Source of the DNA: Pantoea sp. AS-PWVM4
Lineage (GTDB): Bacteria; Pseudomonadota; Gammaproteobacteria; Enterobacterales; Enterobacteriaceae
DNA: 64,000 nt
Assembly: GCF_000468095.1 (NCBI RefSeq)
Contig: NZ_ASZC01000004.1
Coordinates: 223,437 to 287,436, forward strand
Direction: 5' to 3'
The notes under the pieces were generated by a model. The model worked only from the letters and a program-made list of their open reading frames with translations, did no database searches and was not told the origin of the DNA. This document shows, piece after piece, positions 36,664 through 44,951 of the stretch. A program made the translations under genes and the position numbers. Within the stretch, counting starts at the first letter, position 1, and each line of letters opens with the position of its first letter.

Positions 36664-36872
36664 CACTTTCCTTCTCCCGTGACAGGAGCGCGCCTTGCGA
36701 CATTCGGGACTTTGACTCCACCCGCCGAACGCCTTAGCACATCTGTGATGAGTGCTGAGCGGCGCTCATTGTGAAAGCCACAGGCCAGCACCACCTGGTA
36801 CCTGCCGGGATTTTGACAATCCGCGCCCCTGGGAGTCATCAGTAAGCAATGAGATCACGCCCGGCACTCAAC

Positions 36873-36892
36873 ACCTGTATAACCATACAGTA
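36873..36892. promoter_or_regulatory. LexA (SOS) box between toxin and antitoxin promoters
   Basis: CTGTATAACCATACAG (36875-36890) has both CTGT and ACAG half-sites at the correct 8-bp spacing and AT-rich flanks. It overlaps the likely toxin -10 (TATACA on the minus strand, 36881-36876). The toxin should therefore be induced when LexA is cleaved. Confidence 0.85.
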
Positions 36893-36904
36893 ATTTTCCT
36901 GAAC

Positions 36905-36933
36905 TTGAAATCTTTCTCTGCACAATTTATGAT
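36905..36933 (+). promoter_or_regulatory. Sigma70 promoter of the antitoxin RNA
   Basis: -35 TTGAAA (36905-36910), a 17-bp spacer and -10 TATGAT (36928-36933) give near-consensus elements. The predicted transcription start is about 36940. It lies outside the LexA box, so expression is probably constitutive. Confidence 0.8.
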
Positions 36934-36939
36934 TCGTTT

Positions 36940-37036
36940 TGTGATGAGTGCTGAGCACCCCGTTCACCACCCGGTTACCAGCCGTTACGTGAACAAAAAT
37001 AAAGGATTTGGCGTTGCTGCCAAATCCTTTTTTATT
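36940..37036 (+). ncRNA. istR: IstR-like antisense antitoxin RNA
   Basis: Predicted about 95-nt RNA. Its first 17 nt (36940-36956) are identical to plus-strand 36744-36760, so they are perfectly complementary to the toxin mRNA leader about 80-95 nt ahead of the toxin start codon. Next comes a hairpin formed by GTTCAC (36962-36967) and GTGAAC (36989-36994). The RNA ends in a 12-bp terminator stem. Position, size, 5'-terminal pairing region and divergent orientation all copy E. coli IstR-1, which blocks ribosome standby on tisB mRNA. Ends are inferred from the promoter and terminator. Confidence 0.78.
37001..37036. terminator. Bidirectional intrinsic terminator
   Basis: AAAGGATTTGGC (37001-37012) pairs perfectly with GCCAAATCCTTT (37019-37030) around a 6-nt loop. 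T-rich tails lie on both strands. It ends the antitoxin RNA on the plus strand and the binding-protein gene at 37058 on the minus strand. Confidence 0.88.
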
Positions 37037-37057
37037 GCCCGTCATTTGAGTCCTGTA

Positions 37058-38173
37058 TCAGGACTTGTCAGCCGGTAATGTCACCCAATAACCCGGCTGA
37101 TACGGCAACGGCAGGAATTTTTCGTGGAATTCACGGAAGGTCGCATCCGGGTCGAGATCGGCAAACAACTCGGGATGCAGCCACTTCGCCAGCGCCTGAA
37201 TAGCGACAAACTGATAAGGGCTGTCGTAGAACTGATGCCAGATCGCATGGGCATTGCCGTTATGTGCCACCGGCAAGGTTTTAAACGCATCGCGCATCAT
37301 CAATGTGCGCAGACGCGCTTCCGCTTCTTTCGTGTCAGCTCCCGGCCCCACACCCACCCATTTACCCACGGTGTTGTAGTTCTTCCAGTTGGCACCGGTC
37401 ACCACCACCACATCCGGCTGACTGGCGATAATCTGTTCAGGATTCAGGGTGCCAAAGGTGCCAGGAATCAGGTCTTTCGCGATATTGCTGCCGCCCGCCA
37501 GTTCCACCATCTGACCGAAGTTCTCGTTGCCAAATGACATACAGCATTCGTCGGTATAACCACCGGCACGGTCAATCATCACTTTCGGGCGTTTGCCGTC
37601 AAAGTTCTTCAGGCGATCGGTCACTTTGGCAATCGCTGCACGACGGAACGCGATAATTTCTTCCGCGCGCTGCGGTTTGTTGACCAGTTCACCCATGATG
37701 CGGATGCTCTGCTCGGCGTGCTCCATCGGTTTCTCACGGAAATCGATAAACACCACCGGAATGCCCACCGCCTGCAACTTCTCGATCAGTTTGCCTTCGT
37801 CGGTCGCCGCTTTGGATTCGAGGTTCATCAACACCAAATCAGGTTTCAGCGTCAGCGCCTGTTCGACGTTGAAGGTGCCATCTTTTGCCCCACCGAAAGT
37901 CGGTAACGTCTTGATTTGCGGATAACGTTTCTCATACGCCATGTAGCCATCGTAATCCGCCTTGTGGAAATCATCGCGCCAGCCTACCACGCGCTGAAAA
38001 GGGGTCGCCGTATCGAAGGCCGCCAGCAGGTACATCTGTCGCCCTTCCCCCAGAATGATACGTTTTGACTCCTGCGCCACCTCAACCTGGCGTCCGGCCA
38101 CATCGGTAATAACTTTGGCAGACGAACTTAAGGAAAACGTCAGTAACCCCAGCGCTAACATCCAATTCTTCAT
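37058..38173 (-). CDS. Iron-siderophore/corrinoid-type ABC substrate-binding protein
   Basis: 371 residues with a Sec signal peptide (MKNWMLALGLLTFSLSSSAK). The periplasmic-binding FecB/FepB fold starts ITDVAGRQVEVAQESKRIILGEGR. A cysteine pair in GGYTDECCMSFGNENFG near 205-221 is typical of a subgroup of these proteins. A Fur box lies 20-38 bp upstream. No permease or ATPase gene is adjacent, so the partner transporter must be elsewhere or the protein is an orphan receptor. Confidence 0.9.
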   Translation of the reverse strand: MKNWMLALGLLTFSLSSSAKVITDVAGRQVEVAQESKRIILGEGRQMYLLAAFDTATPFQRVVGWRDDFHKADYDGYMAYEKRYPQIKTLPTFGGAKDGTFNVEQALTLKPDLVLMNLESKAATDEGKLIEKLQAVGIPVVFIDFREKPMEHAEQSIRIMGELVNKPQRAEEIIAFRRAAIAKVTDRLKNFDGKRPKVMIDRAGGYTDECCMSFGNENFGQMVELAGGSNIAKDLIPGTFGTLNPEQIIASQPDVVVVTGANWKNYNTVGKWVGVGPGADTKEAEARLRTLMMRDAFKTLPVAHNGNAHAIWHQFYDSPYQFVAIQALAKWLHPELFADLDPDATFREFHEKFLPLPYQPGYWVTLPADKS

Positions 38174-38192
38174 GTGATCTACCCATACAGAT

Positions 38193-38211
38193 GATAATGA
38201 TTATTATTAAT
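38193..38211. promoter_or_regulatory. Fur box
   Basis: GATAATGATTATTATTAAT matches 15 of 19 bases of the GATAATGATAATCATTATC consensus. It lies 20 bp upstream of the binding-protein start. Iron repression is expected. The rest of the 313-bp gap to 38486 contains the KdgR-like site at 38421. Confidence 0.8.
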
Positions 38212-38420
38212 GCATTTCGCGGCGTCACTATTACCTGGCGGAAAGAAAATGAAAAGCCTTCACGACACATTTTTTTACATCCCGCTGGCTGTGTCGCCGC
38301 TCACAAAACGTGCGTCTTTCGTGAAAACCCTCACAACACCCCATGCAATTGCCCAATTTATCGCCGCGATTTACCGCATTTTGGCTAATGCGTAAACAAA
38401 AGGTGAACGCTAGATTAAAA

Positions 38421-38440
38421 AATGAAACAACGTTTTAATT
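38421..38440. promoter_or_regulatory. KdgR-like box before the dehydratase/ABC operon
   Basis: AATGAAACAACGTTTTAATT resembles the KdgR palindrome (TGAAA-N5-TTTCA), with one arm imperfect. It lies 47-66 bp upstream of the enolase-superfamily gene. A better copy is at 45608-45630. Confidence 0.5.
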
Positions 38441-38486
38441 TTTCATTAACACCCAGGTATGGGTATGTATTCCCGGAGGAGTTGCC

Positions 38487-39641
38487 GTGAAGATCAGCGC
38501 CATTGATGTCACCCTGTTCAGTTACCCCACCCGCCGTGTATCGGATAGCGCCGGGCATTCGCATCCCGGTCCGGAAAGCGATGCACAACTGGCCATGCTT
38601 ACCCTGACCAGCGAAGACGGCCACTGCGGCTATGCCTTCGCGCCGGCGGAAGTGATTCGCCCGCATGTGGTCAACGCCTTCTTCCGCAAAGTGTTGCTGG
38701 GGCAAAACGCTTTTGATCGTGAACGGCTATGGCAGGATTTGGTGCACTGGCAACGCGGCAGCGCCCATCAGTTAACGGAGCGCGCGCTGTCGGCGGTGGA
38801 ACAGGCGTTGTGGGACCTGATTGGCCGAAAATTACAACTGCCGGTGCATAAACTGCTCGGCGGCTACCGCGACACCATCCCCGCCTATGGCAGCACCATG
38901 TGTGGCGATCAACTGGAAGGTGGCTTATCGACCCCCGATGAATACGCACAGTTTGCCGAGCAACTGGTGGCGCGCGGTTATCGCGCGATTAAGCTGCATA
39001 CCTGGATGCCGCCGGTGTCGTTTGCGCCCAGCCCGATCATGGACATCAAAGCCTGTGCGGCGGTGCGGGAAGCGGTTGGACCGGATATCGCCCTGATGCT
39101 GGACGGCTACCACTGGTACAGCCGCAGCGATGCCCTCACCATTGGTAAGGCGCTGGAAAAACTCAACTTCACCTGGTTTGAAGAACCGATGGAAGAAGAG
39201 AGCATGGCCTCTTATGCCTGGCTGGCAGATAACCTGAGCATTGATGTGCTTGGCCCGGAAAGCCTCGGCGGCAAACATCACAGCCGCGCTGACTGGGTGC
39301 GTGCCGGAGCCTGCGACATTCTGCGTGCCGGGGCCAACGGCGTCGGTGGGATCTCGGCCACCCTGAAAGTCGCCAGTCTGGCCGAAGCCTTTGGCATGGA
39401 TTGTGAAGTCCACGGCAACGGTGCCGCCAGCCTGGCGGTGGTGGGCGCCATCCGCAACTGCCGCTGGTACGAACGAGGCTTACTGCATCCGTTCCTCGAT
39501 TACGAGCAACCGCCTGCGTATCTCAACAGCCTGGTTGACCCGATGGATGACCAGGGTTTTGTGCATCTGCCAACCCGCCCCGGTCTGGGCGAGGATATCA
39601 ACTTTAGCTGGATTGAAACCCATACCCTGAATCGCTGGTAA
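38487..39641 (+). CDS. Mandelate racemase/muconate lactonising enzyme family dehydratase
   Basis: 384 residues. Catalytic positions are Lys169 and His171 in AIKLHTW, metal ligands Asp206 (LMLDGYHW), Glu232 (WFEEP) and Glu258 (GPESLGG), and general acid-base His309 (CEVHGNG). The KxH plus His arrangement fits acid-sugar dehydratases and cycloisomerases of the MR subgroup. It precedes a peptide-type ABC transporter and carries a KdgR-like box, so a uronate-derived sugar acid is the likely substrate. Confidence 0.88.
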   Translation: MKISAIDVTLFSYPTRRVSDSAGHSHPGPESDAQLAMLTLTSEDGHCGYAFAPAEVIRPHVVNAFFRKVLLGQNAFDRERLWQDLVHWQRGSAHQLTERALSAVEQALWDLIGRKLQLPVHKLLGGYRDTIPAYGSTMCGDQLEGGLSTPDEYAQFAEQLVARGYRAIKLHTWMPPVSFAPSPIMDIKACAAVREAVGPDIALMLDGYHWYSRSDALTIGKALEKLNFTWFEEPMEEESMASYAWLADNLSIDVLGPESLGGKHHSRADWVRAGACDILRAGANGVGGISATLKVASLAEAFGMDCEVHGNGAASLAVVGAIRNCRWYERGLLHPFLDYEQPPAYLNSLVDPMDDQGFVHLPTRPGLGEDINFSWIETHTLNRW

Positions 39642-39693
39642 CCCCGACACAAGCAGTACGGCAAACAACAATAAACCTCTGACCTGCTGGACT

Positions 39694-41331
39694 TTGCTTA
39701 TGAATCTTTTGCTCCGTTGCACAGCGTGCTGTATGGCGCTGCTGCTGATGGCGGCCAGCCCCGGTTTGCGGGCCGCCACGCCGGATGATCAGCTGATCGT
39801 CGGCATGAATATGAACAACCTGTTAACCCTCGATCCCGCCGCCATGACCGGTAATGAAGTGGTGGGCATCGTGGTGAATCTGTATGACGGGCTGGTGGAG
39901 CTGGACCCACGCCAGCTCACCCATGTCCGTCCGGCGCTGGCGGAACGCTGGGAGATTAGCCCGGACAACCGCCAGCTCACCTTCCACCTACGTGACAATG
40001 TCACCTTTCATTCCGGTAATCCGCTCTCCAGTGAGGATGTGGTGTGGTCGATGCGCCGGGTGTTGCACCTGAATCTGGCCCAGGCGTCGGTGTGGAAATC
40101 CTATGGTTTCAGCAAAGACAATGTCGACCAGATGATAACCGCACCGGACGCACGCACCGTCGTCCTGCGTCTGCCAAAAGCCAACGACCCGCTGCTGGTA
40201 CTGTATTCACTGGCTGCGCTCGGCAGCATGGTGGTATTGGACAGCAAAACCGTGCAGGCGCATGCCAGCAACGGGGACTGGGGCAACCGCTGGCTGACCA
40301 CCCATGAAGCCGGTTCCGGCCCGTTTCGCCTCGATGTCTGGCAGGCGAAAGACGTGCTGCGTATGAATCGCGATCCTGACTACTGGCGGGGCGCACCGAA
40401 GCTGTCGCGCGTGGTGTTCCGCCATTTGCAGGAGTCGCAGACGCTGCGCCTGATGATGGAAAAAGGTGATATCGATATTGCCAGCAATATGGCGATCCCG
40501 GACGTCAAAGCGCTGCGCCACGACCCGGATCTCACCGTCGATGCGGTGCCAAAAGGCACAATTTACTATCTGGCGATGAGCATGAAGGATAAGCATTTCG
40601 CCAGTGCCAAAGTGCGCGAGGCGGTACGCTATCTGGTGGATTATCAGGGCATCAACAAAAGCCTGATGGCGGGTTATGGCGAACTACATCAACGTCCGAT
40701 TCAGGCCGGGATGCCCGCCACCCTTCCCGACCCTGGCTACAAACTGGATATCCCCCGCGCCAAAGCGTTGCTGGCGGAAGCCGGTTATCCCAATGGGTTT
40801 GACACCACCCTGCGCGTGCTGGCAGACCAACCGTTTCTGAATATCGCCATCGCCATTCAGTCCACGCTGATGCAGGGCGGCATTCGCGCCAAAATCGTCA
40901 CCGGCACCGGTAACCAGATCTATGGCGCGATGCGTGAACGTCAGTTCAATCTGTTGGTCGGACGTGGCGGCAGCGGCGTGGAACCGCATCCCCACTCCAG
41001 CCTGCGTTCGCTGGTCTACAACCCGAACAACGCCGATAGCGCCAGACTGACCAATTTCCAGGGATGGCGTACCGGTTTCTACGATGCGCAACTCAACCAG
41101 ATGATCGACCAGGCGCTGCTGGAACGCGACAGCGTCCGTCAACAGCAGGATTACTTCGCCATTCAACGTCGCTACGACCAGTTGATACCGGCGTTGATGC
41201 CCATCTCGCAAATGGTCGATTCCGTGGTGGTGAATAACCGGGTACAGGATTATATCCCGCATCCTTCGGCCACCACCTTTTTGCGCGACGTATGGAAAAC
41301 CCCGGATAGCCTGGCAGGAGGTACGCCATGA
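39694..41331 (+). CDS. ABC transporter substrate-binding protein, family 5 (DppA/OppA type)
   Basis: 545 residues with a signal peptide cleaved after LRAA near residue 28. The SBP_bac_5 signature is ALAERWEISPDNRQLTFHLRDNVTFHSGNPLSSEDVVWSMRR near 84-125. Family 5 proteins bind peptides but also oligosaccharides and nickel. Its stop overlaps the permease start (ATGA). Confidence 0.94.
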   Translation: MLMNLLLRCTACCMALLLMAASPGLRAATPDDQLIVGMNMNNLLTLDPAAMTGNEVVGIVVNLYDGLVELDPRQLTHVRPALAERWEISPDNRQLTFHLRDNVTFHSGNPLSSEDVVWSMRRVLHLNLAQASVWKSYGFSKDNVDQMITAPDARTVVLRLPKANDPLLVLYSLAALGSMVVLDSKTVQAHASNGDWGNRWLTTHEAGSGPFRLDVWQAKDVLRMNRDPDYWRGAPKLSRVVFRHLQESQTLRLMMEKGDIDIASNMAIPDVKALRHDPDLTVDAVPKGTIYYLAMSMKDKHFASAKVREAVRYLVDYQGINKSLMAGYGELHQRPIQAGMPATLPDPGYKLDIPRAKALLAEAGYPNGFDTTLRVLADQPFLNIAIAIQSTLMQGGIRAKIVTGTGNQIYGAMRERQFNLLVGRGGSGVEPHPHSSLRSLVYNPNNADSARLTNFQGWRTGFYDAQLNQMIDQALLERDSVRQQQDYFAIQRRYDQLIPALMPISQMVDSVVVNNRVQDYIPHPSATTFLRDVWKTPDSLAGGTP

Positions 41332-42353
41332 AACTGACGCGAAGCCACTGGCGGCGCATCCGCAGCCGTGGATGGCAGGTGCTGATCACCCTGATGGGCC
41401 TGCTGCTGTTGACCTTCTTTATCGGTCGCGTGATGCCGCTCGATCCGGTGCTGGCGATTGTCGGACCGGATGCCGATCACGCCACTTATCAGCAGGTTTA
41501 TCATCAACTCGGCTTTGATAAACCCTTGTGGGTGCAGTTTGTCATCTACCTCAATGGCCTGCTGCACGGCAATCTTGGCATGGCGCTGCTGACCGGCCAG
41601 CCGGTGATCAACGATATCCTGCGCGTCTTCCCGGCCACGGTGGAACTGGCGACGCTGGCGATTGTGATCGGCACCGGGCTGGGTGTACCACTCGGCGTCT
41701 GGGCGGCGGCACGACGCAATGGCGTGGTGGATTATGTGGTGCGCATCATCAGCCTGGCGGGTTACTCGACACCAATTTTTTGGGTCGGGATGGTGGGCCT
41801 GCTGCTGTTCTACGCCCATCTCGGCTGGGTCGGTGGTGCCGGACGGGTGGATTTCAGCCTGGACGGTCTGGTGCCGCGCCGCACCGGGTTGCTGTTGGTC
41901 GATGCGTTGCTGGCCGGAAATGGCAGCGTGTTCGCCAGCGCGCTCAATCATCTGATCCTGCCCGCTTCTCTGCTCGGCTTTCACTCGCTGGCGTATATCA
42001 GCCGCATGACGCGCAGTTTTATGCTGGCGCAACTGACGCAGGAGTTCATTCTGACGGCGCGCGTGAAGGGGCTGACCGAGTGGCAGGTGATCTGGCAACA
42101 CGCCTTTCGCAATATCCTGGTCCAGCTGTTGACGGTGGTGGCGCTGGCTTACGGCTCGTTGCTGGAAGGCGCGGTGCTGATCGAAACGGTGTTTTCCTGG
42201 CCGGGATTTGGTTCCTATCTCACCGGCAGCCTGATGCTGGGCGATATGAATGCGGTGATGGGCTGCGTACTGGTGGTCGGCCTGATTTTTGTCCTGCTTA
42301 ACCTGATTTCTGACCTGCTTTATCAGGTATTCGACCCGAGGACTAAAGTATGA
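41328..42353 (+). CDS. ABC transporter permease (DppB/OppB type)
   Basis: 341 residues and six helices. The GxxxG-rich N-terminal helix is followed by the EAA-like loop ARVKGLTEWQVIWQHAFRNILVQLLTVVALAYGSLLEGAVLIETVFSWPGFGSYL. It overlaps the next permease gene by 4 bp. Confidence 0.94.
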   Translation: MKLTRSHWRRIRSRGWQVLITLMGLLLLTFFIGRVMPLDPVLAIVGPDADHATYQQVYHQLGFDKPLWVQFVIYLNGLLHGNLGMALLTGQPVINDILRVFPATVELATLAIVIGTGLGVPLGVWAAARRNGVVDYVVRIISLAGYSTPIFWVGMVGLLLFYAHLGWVGGAGRVDFSLDGLVPRRTGLLLVDALLAGNGSVFASALNHLILPASLLGFHSLAYISRMTRSFMLAQLTQEFILTARVKGLTEWQVIWQHAFRNILVQLLTVVALAYGSLLEGAVLIETVFSWPGFGSYLTGSLMLGDMNAVMGCVLVVGLIFVLLNLISDLLYQVFDPRTKV

Positions 42354-43255
42354 CGATTTCGCTGGATACCCCTTACACCAGCGCGGCGCAGGAGCGTCTG
42401 GCACGCTTCCGCCGTTTTGCGTCCCGTAGCGGCCAGTTTATCTGGCGTATGGCCTGCAATCCGCTGACCGCCATTGGCGGTGCGATCATTCTGCTGTTGC
42501 TGGTAACGGCGCTGTTTGCGCCGTGGATCGCGCCATACCATCCGCTGATTCAGGATCTCAATAACGCCCTGAGTCCCCCCAGCGCGCAGCACTGGTTTGG
42601 CACCGACGAATTCGGTCGCGACATTTTCAGCCGCCTGGTATGGGGGGCGCGCATCACGCTGTATATCGTGCTGCTGGTATCGGTCACGGTCGGCCCGCTT
42701 GGCCTGCTGCTGGGCGTAACCGCCGGGTATTTTGGCGGCAAGGTGGATAGCGTGCTGATGCGCGTCACCGATATCTTTATCTCCTTCCCCAGTCTGGTGC
42801 TGGCACTGGCCTTTGTCGCCGCGCTTGGTCCTGGTCTGGAACATGTGGTGATCGCCATTACCCTTACCGCCTGGCCGCCCATCGCCCGTCTGGCGCGTGC
42901 CGAAGCGTTGTCGCTGCGGCAGGCGGATTTTATCTCTGCGGTGCGTTTACAGGGTGCCTCGCCGCTGCGCGTGCTGTGGAAACATATTGTCCCGCTGTGC
43001 CTGCCGTCAGTGATTATCCGTATCACCATGAATATGGCGGGCATCATTCTTACCGCTGCCGGGCTGGGCTTTCTCGGCCTCGGCGCACAGCCGCCGGATC
43101 CGGAATGGGGTGCGATGATCGCCAGCGGTCGCAGCTATATGCTGGAGTGCTGGTGGGTGGTGACGGTGCCAGGTCTGGCGATTCTGGTGAACAGTCTGGC
43201 GTTTAATTTCTTAGGAGATGGCTTACGTGACATCCTCGATCCCCGTAGCGAGTAA
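42350..43255 (+). CDS. ABC transporter permease (DppC/OppC type)
   Basis: 301 residues. The family hallmark FGTDEFGRDIFSRLVWGARITL lies near 83-104, and the EAA loop is SAVRLQGASPLRVLWKHIVPLCLPSVIIRITMNMAGIILTAAGLGFLGLG. It overlaps the start of the ATPase gene. Confidence 0.94.
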   Translation: MTISLDTPYTSAAQERLARFRRFASRSGQFIWRMACNPLTAIGGAIILLLLVTALFAPWIAPYHPLIQDLNNALSPPSAQHWFGTDEFGRDIFSRLVWGARITLYIVLLVSVTVGPLGLLLGVTAGYFGGKVDSVLMRVTDIFISFPSLVLALAFVAALGPGLEHVVIAITLTAWPPIARLARAEALSLRQADFISAVRLQGASPLRVLWKHIVPLCLPSVIIRITMNMAGIILTAAGLGFLGLGAQPPDPEWGAMIASGRSYMLECWWVVTVPGLAILVNSLAFNFLGDGLRDILDPRSE

Positions 43256-44093
43256 CGCCCCGCCGTTACTCGACGTAGCAGATTTACAGGTCAGTTTCGC
43301 GCAGGGACGCCAGCTTACCCCGGCGGTGCGTGGCGTCTCCTTCCAGCTTGGGAAGGAGAAACTGGCGATTGTCGGTGAATCCGGTTCAGGTAAATCCACC
43401 GTTGGCCGCGCCCTGTTGCAGTTACATCCGCGAAGCGCGCAGATCAGCGCACAACGTATGCAATTTGGTGAGGTGGATCTGCTGCGTGCCACCCCGGCGG
43501 AGATGCGTGCTATCCGGGGGAAACGTATCTCAATGATTATGCAGGACCCGAAATACTCCCTCAATCCGGTAGTGCGAATCGGTGAACAGATCGCCGAAGC
43601 CTGGCGCAGCCATCACCCCGGCCAGCGCAATGAAGCCCGTCAGCGTGCGCTGGCGATGCTGGATGTGGTGCGCATCCGCGATCCTGAACGGGTGTATCAA
43701 CTCTATCCACACGAAATCTCCGGTGGACAAGGGCAACGCGTGATGATCGCCATGATGCTGATCACCGACCCGGAGCTGGTGATCGCTGATGAACCCACCT
43801 CAGCGCTGGATATTTCCGTGCGCTTGCAGGTGCTGGGCCTGCTGGATGATCTGGTGAAGCAACGCGGGCTGGGGCTGATTTTTATCAGTCACGACATCAA
43901 TCTGGTGCGCCATTTTTGCGACCGGGTGTTGGTGATGTATGCCGGGCGGGTGGTGGAGTCGTTAGCCGCCGCCGACCTCGATCGGGCGCAGCATCCCTAC
44001 ACCCAGGGGTTACTGGCGGCGCTGCCCGATATCGACCAACGTCGCCCACGGCTGCCGGTGCTACAACGTCAGGCCAGCTGGCTGCAACCTTAA
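43227..44093 (+). CDS. ABC transporter ATP-binding protein (DppD/OppD type)
   Basis: About 288 residues. I prefer the GTG at 43227 because AGGAG then sits 9 nt upstream; the in-frame ATG at 43218 directly abuts the same AGGAG. Walker A is GESGSGKST near 53, the signature is ISGGQGQRVMI near 167 and Walker B is LVIADEPTSALD near 190. The C-terminal oligopeptide-type domain is short, ending DIDQRRPRLPVLQRQASWLQP. Confidence 0.93.
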   Translation: MTSSIPVASNAPPLLDVADLQVSFAQGRQLTPAVRGVSFQLGKEKLAIVGESGSGKSTVGRALLQLHPRSAQISAQRMQFGEVDLLRATPAEMRAIRGKRISMIMQDPKYSLNPVVRIGEQIAEAWRSHHPGQRNEARQRALAMLDVVRIRDPERVYQLYPHEISGGQGQRVMIAMMLITDPELVIADEPTSALDISVRLQVLGLLDDLVKQRGLGLIFISHDINLVRHFCDRVLVMYAGRVVESLAAADLDRAQHPYTQGLLAALPDIDQRRPRLPVLQRQASWLQP

Positions 44094-44102
44094 GGAGAAC
44101 GC

Positions 44103-44861
44103 ATGAAACCGATGATCGGGGTACAGAATCTTAACCTCAGTTTTGGCGAGGATGAACAGCGTCACCAGGTGCTGTTTGACGTTAACCTCGCAGTGCGGGA
44201 AGGTGAAATCTTCGGCCTGGTGGGCGAATCCGGTTCCGGCAAAACCACGGTGCTCAAATGCCTCGCCGGATTGTTTAACCACTGGCACGGGGAGTTGACG
44301 ATTGACGATCAACCGCTGGCGCACCGCATCACGCGCCCGCTGTGCCGCAAAGTACAAATGGTGTTTCAGGATCCTTACGGTTCGCTGCATCCACGTCATA
44401 CCCTTGGCGATATTCTTGAGGAGCCGCTGCATATTCATGGCATCAGTCAGCGGCAACTGCGCGTGACGACCATGCTGGAAAAGGTCGGGTTAAACCGCGC
44501 CTGGCAAACGCGTTACCCCCACCAGCTTTCCGGTGGTCAACGTCAGCGTGTGGCGATAGCCCGCGCCCTGATTCTGGAACCGCGCGTGTTGCTGCTGGAT
44601 GAACCGACTTCCGCGTTGGATGTCTCGGTGCAGGCGGAGATTCTTAATTTGCTGAGTGACTTGCAGCAACAGGAAAATCTGACATACCTGATGGTCACTC
44701 ACGATCTCGGCGTGGTGGCGCATCTGTGTCACCGCGTTGCGGTGATGCAGCACGGCAAAGTGCTTGAAACGCTGGATGTGGAGTCGCTGGTGGCGGGACA
44801 GGCGGCGGTGCCGTATACGCAGATGCTGGTAGAGGCGAGCAGGTGCCCTCAATTGGCTTAA
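44103..44861 (+). CDS. ABC transporter ATP-binding protein (DppF/OppF type)
   Basis: 252 residues. Walker A is GESGSGKTT near 41, the Q-loop is MVFQDPYGSLHPRHT near 87, the signature is LSGGQRQRVAIARAL near 142 and Walker B is VLLLDEPTSALDVSVQ near 163. RBS AAGGAG lies 5 nt before the ATG. It completes a five-component importer with the four preceding genes. Confidence 0.94.
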   Translation: MKPMIGVQNLNLSFGEDEQRHQVLFDVNLAVREGEIFGLVGESGSGKTTVLKCLAGLFNHWHGELTIDDQPLAHRITRPLCRKVQMVFQDPYGSLHPRHTLGDILEEPLHIHGISQRQLRVTTMLEKVGLNRAWQTRYPHQLSGGQRQRVAIARALILEPRVLLLDEPTSALDVSVQAEILNLLSDLQQQENLTYLMVTHDLGVVAHLCHRVAVMQHGKVLETLDVESLVAGQAAVPYTQMLVEASRCPQLA

Positions 44862-44866
44862 CTCCC

Positions 44867-44937
44867 GTAGCGGCGCGATTTATCGCGCGGATTTTCCGCC
44901 ATCGTGCACGGAACCGCGCGATAAATCGCGCCGCTAC
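44867..44937. repeat. REP pair
   Basis: Forward and inverted units between convergent genes, 5 bp after the ATPase stop. Confidence 0.9.
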
Positions 44938-44951
44938 GTTGAGGTGATAGC

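Noticed and set aside
36839..37045. 68-codon minus-strand frame over the toxin-antitoxin promoter region
   Set aside because: It crosses the LexA box, the antitoxin promoter and the terminator hairpin. Base composition is non-coding and it has no clear RBS.
41250..42404. 384-codon minus-strand frame opposite the DppB-like permease
   Set aside because: Gln/His-rich shadow translation of hydrophobic codons. The sense strand has an overlapping operon structure and permease motifs.
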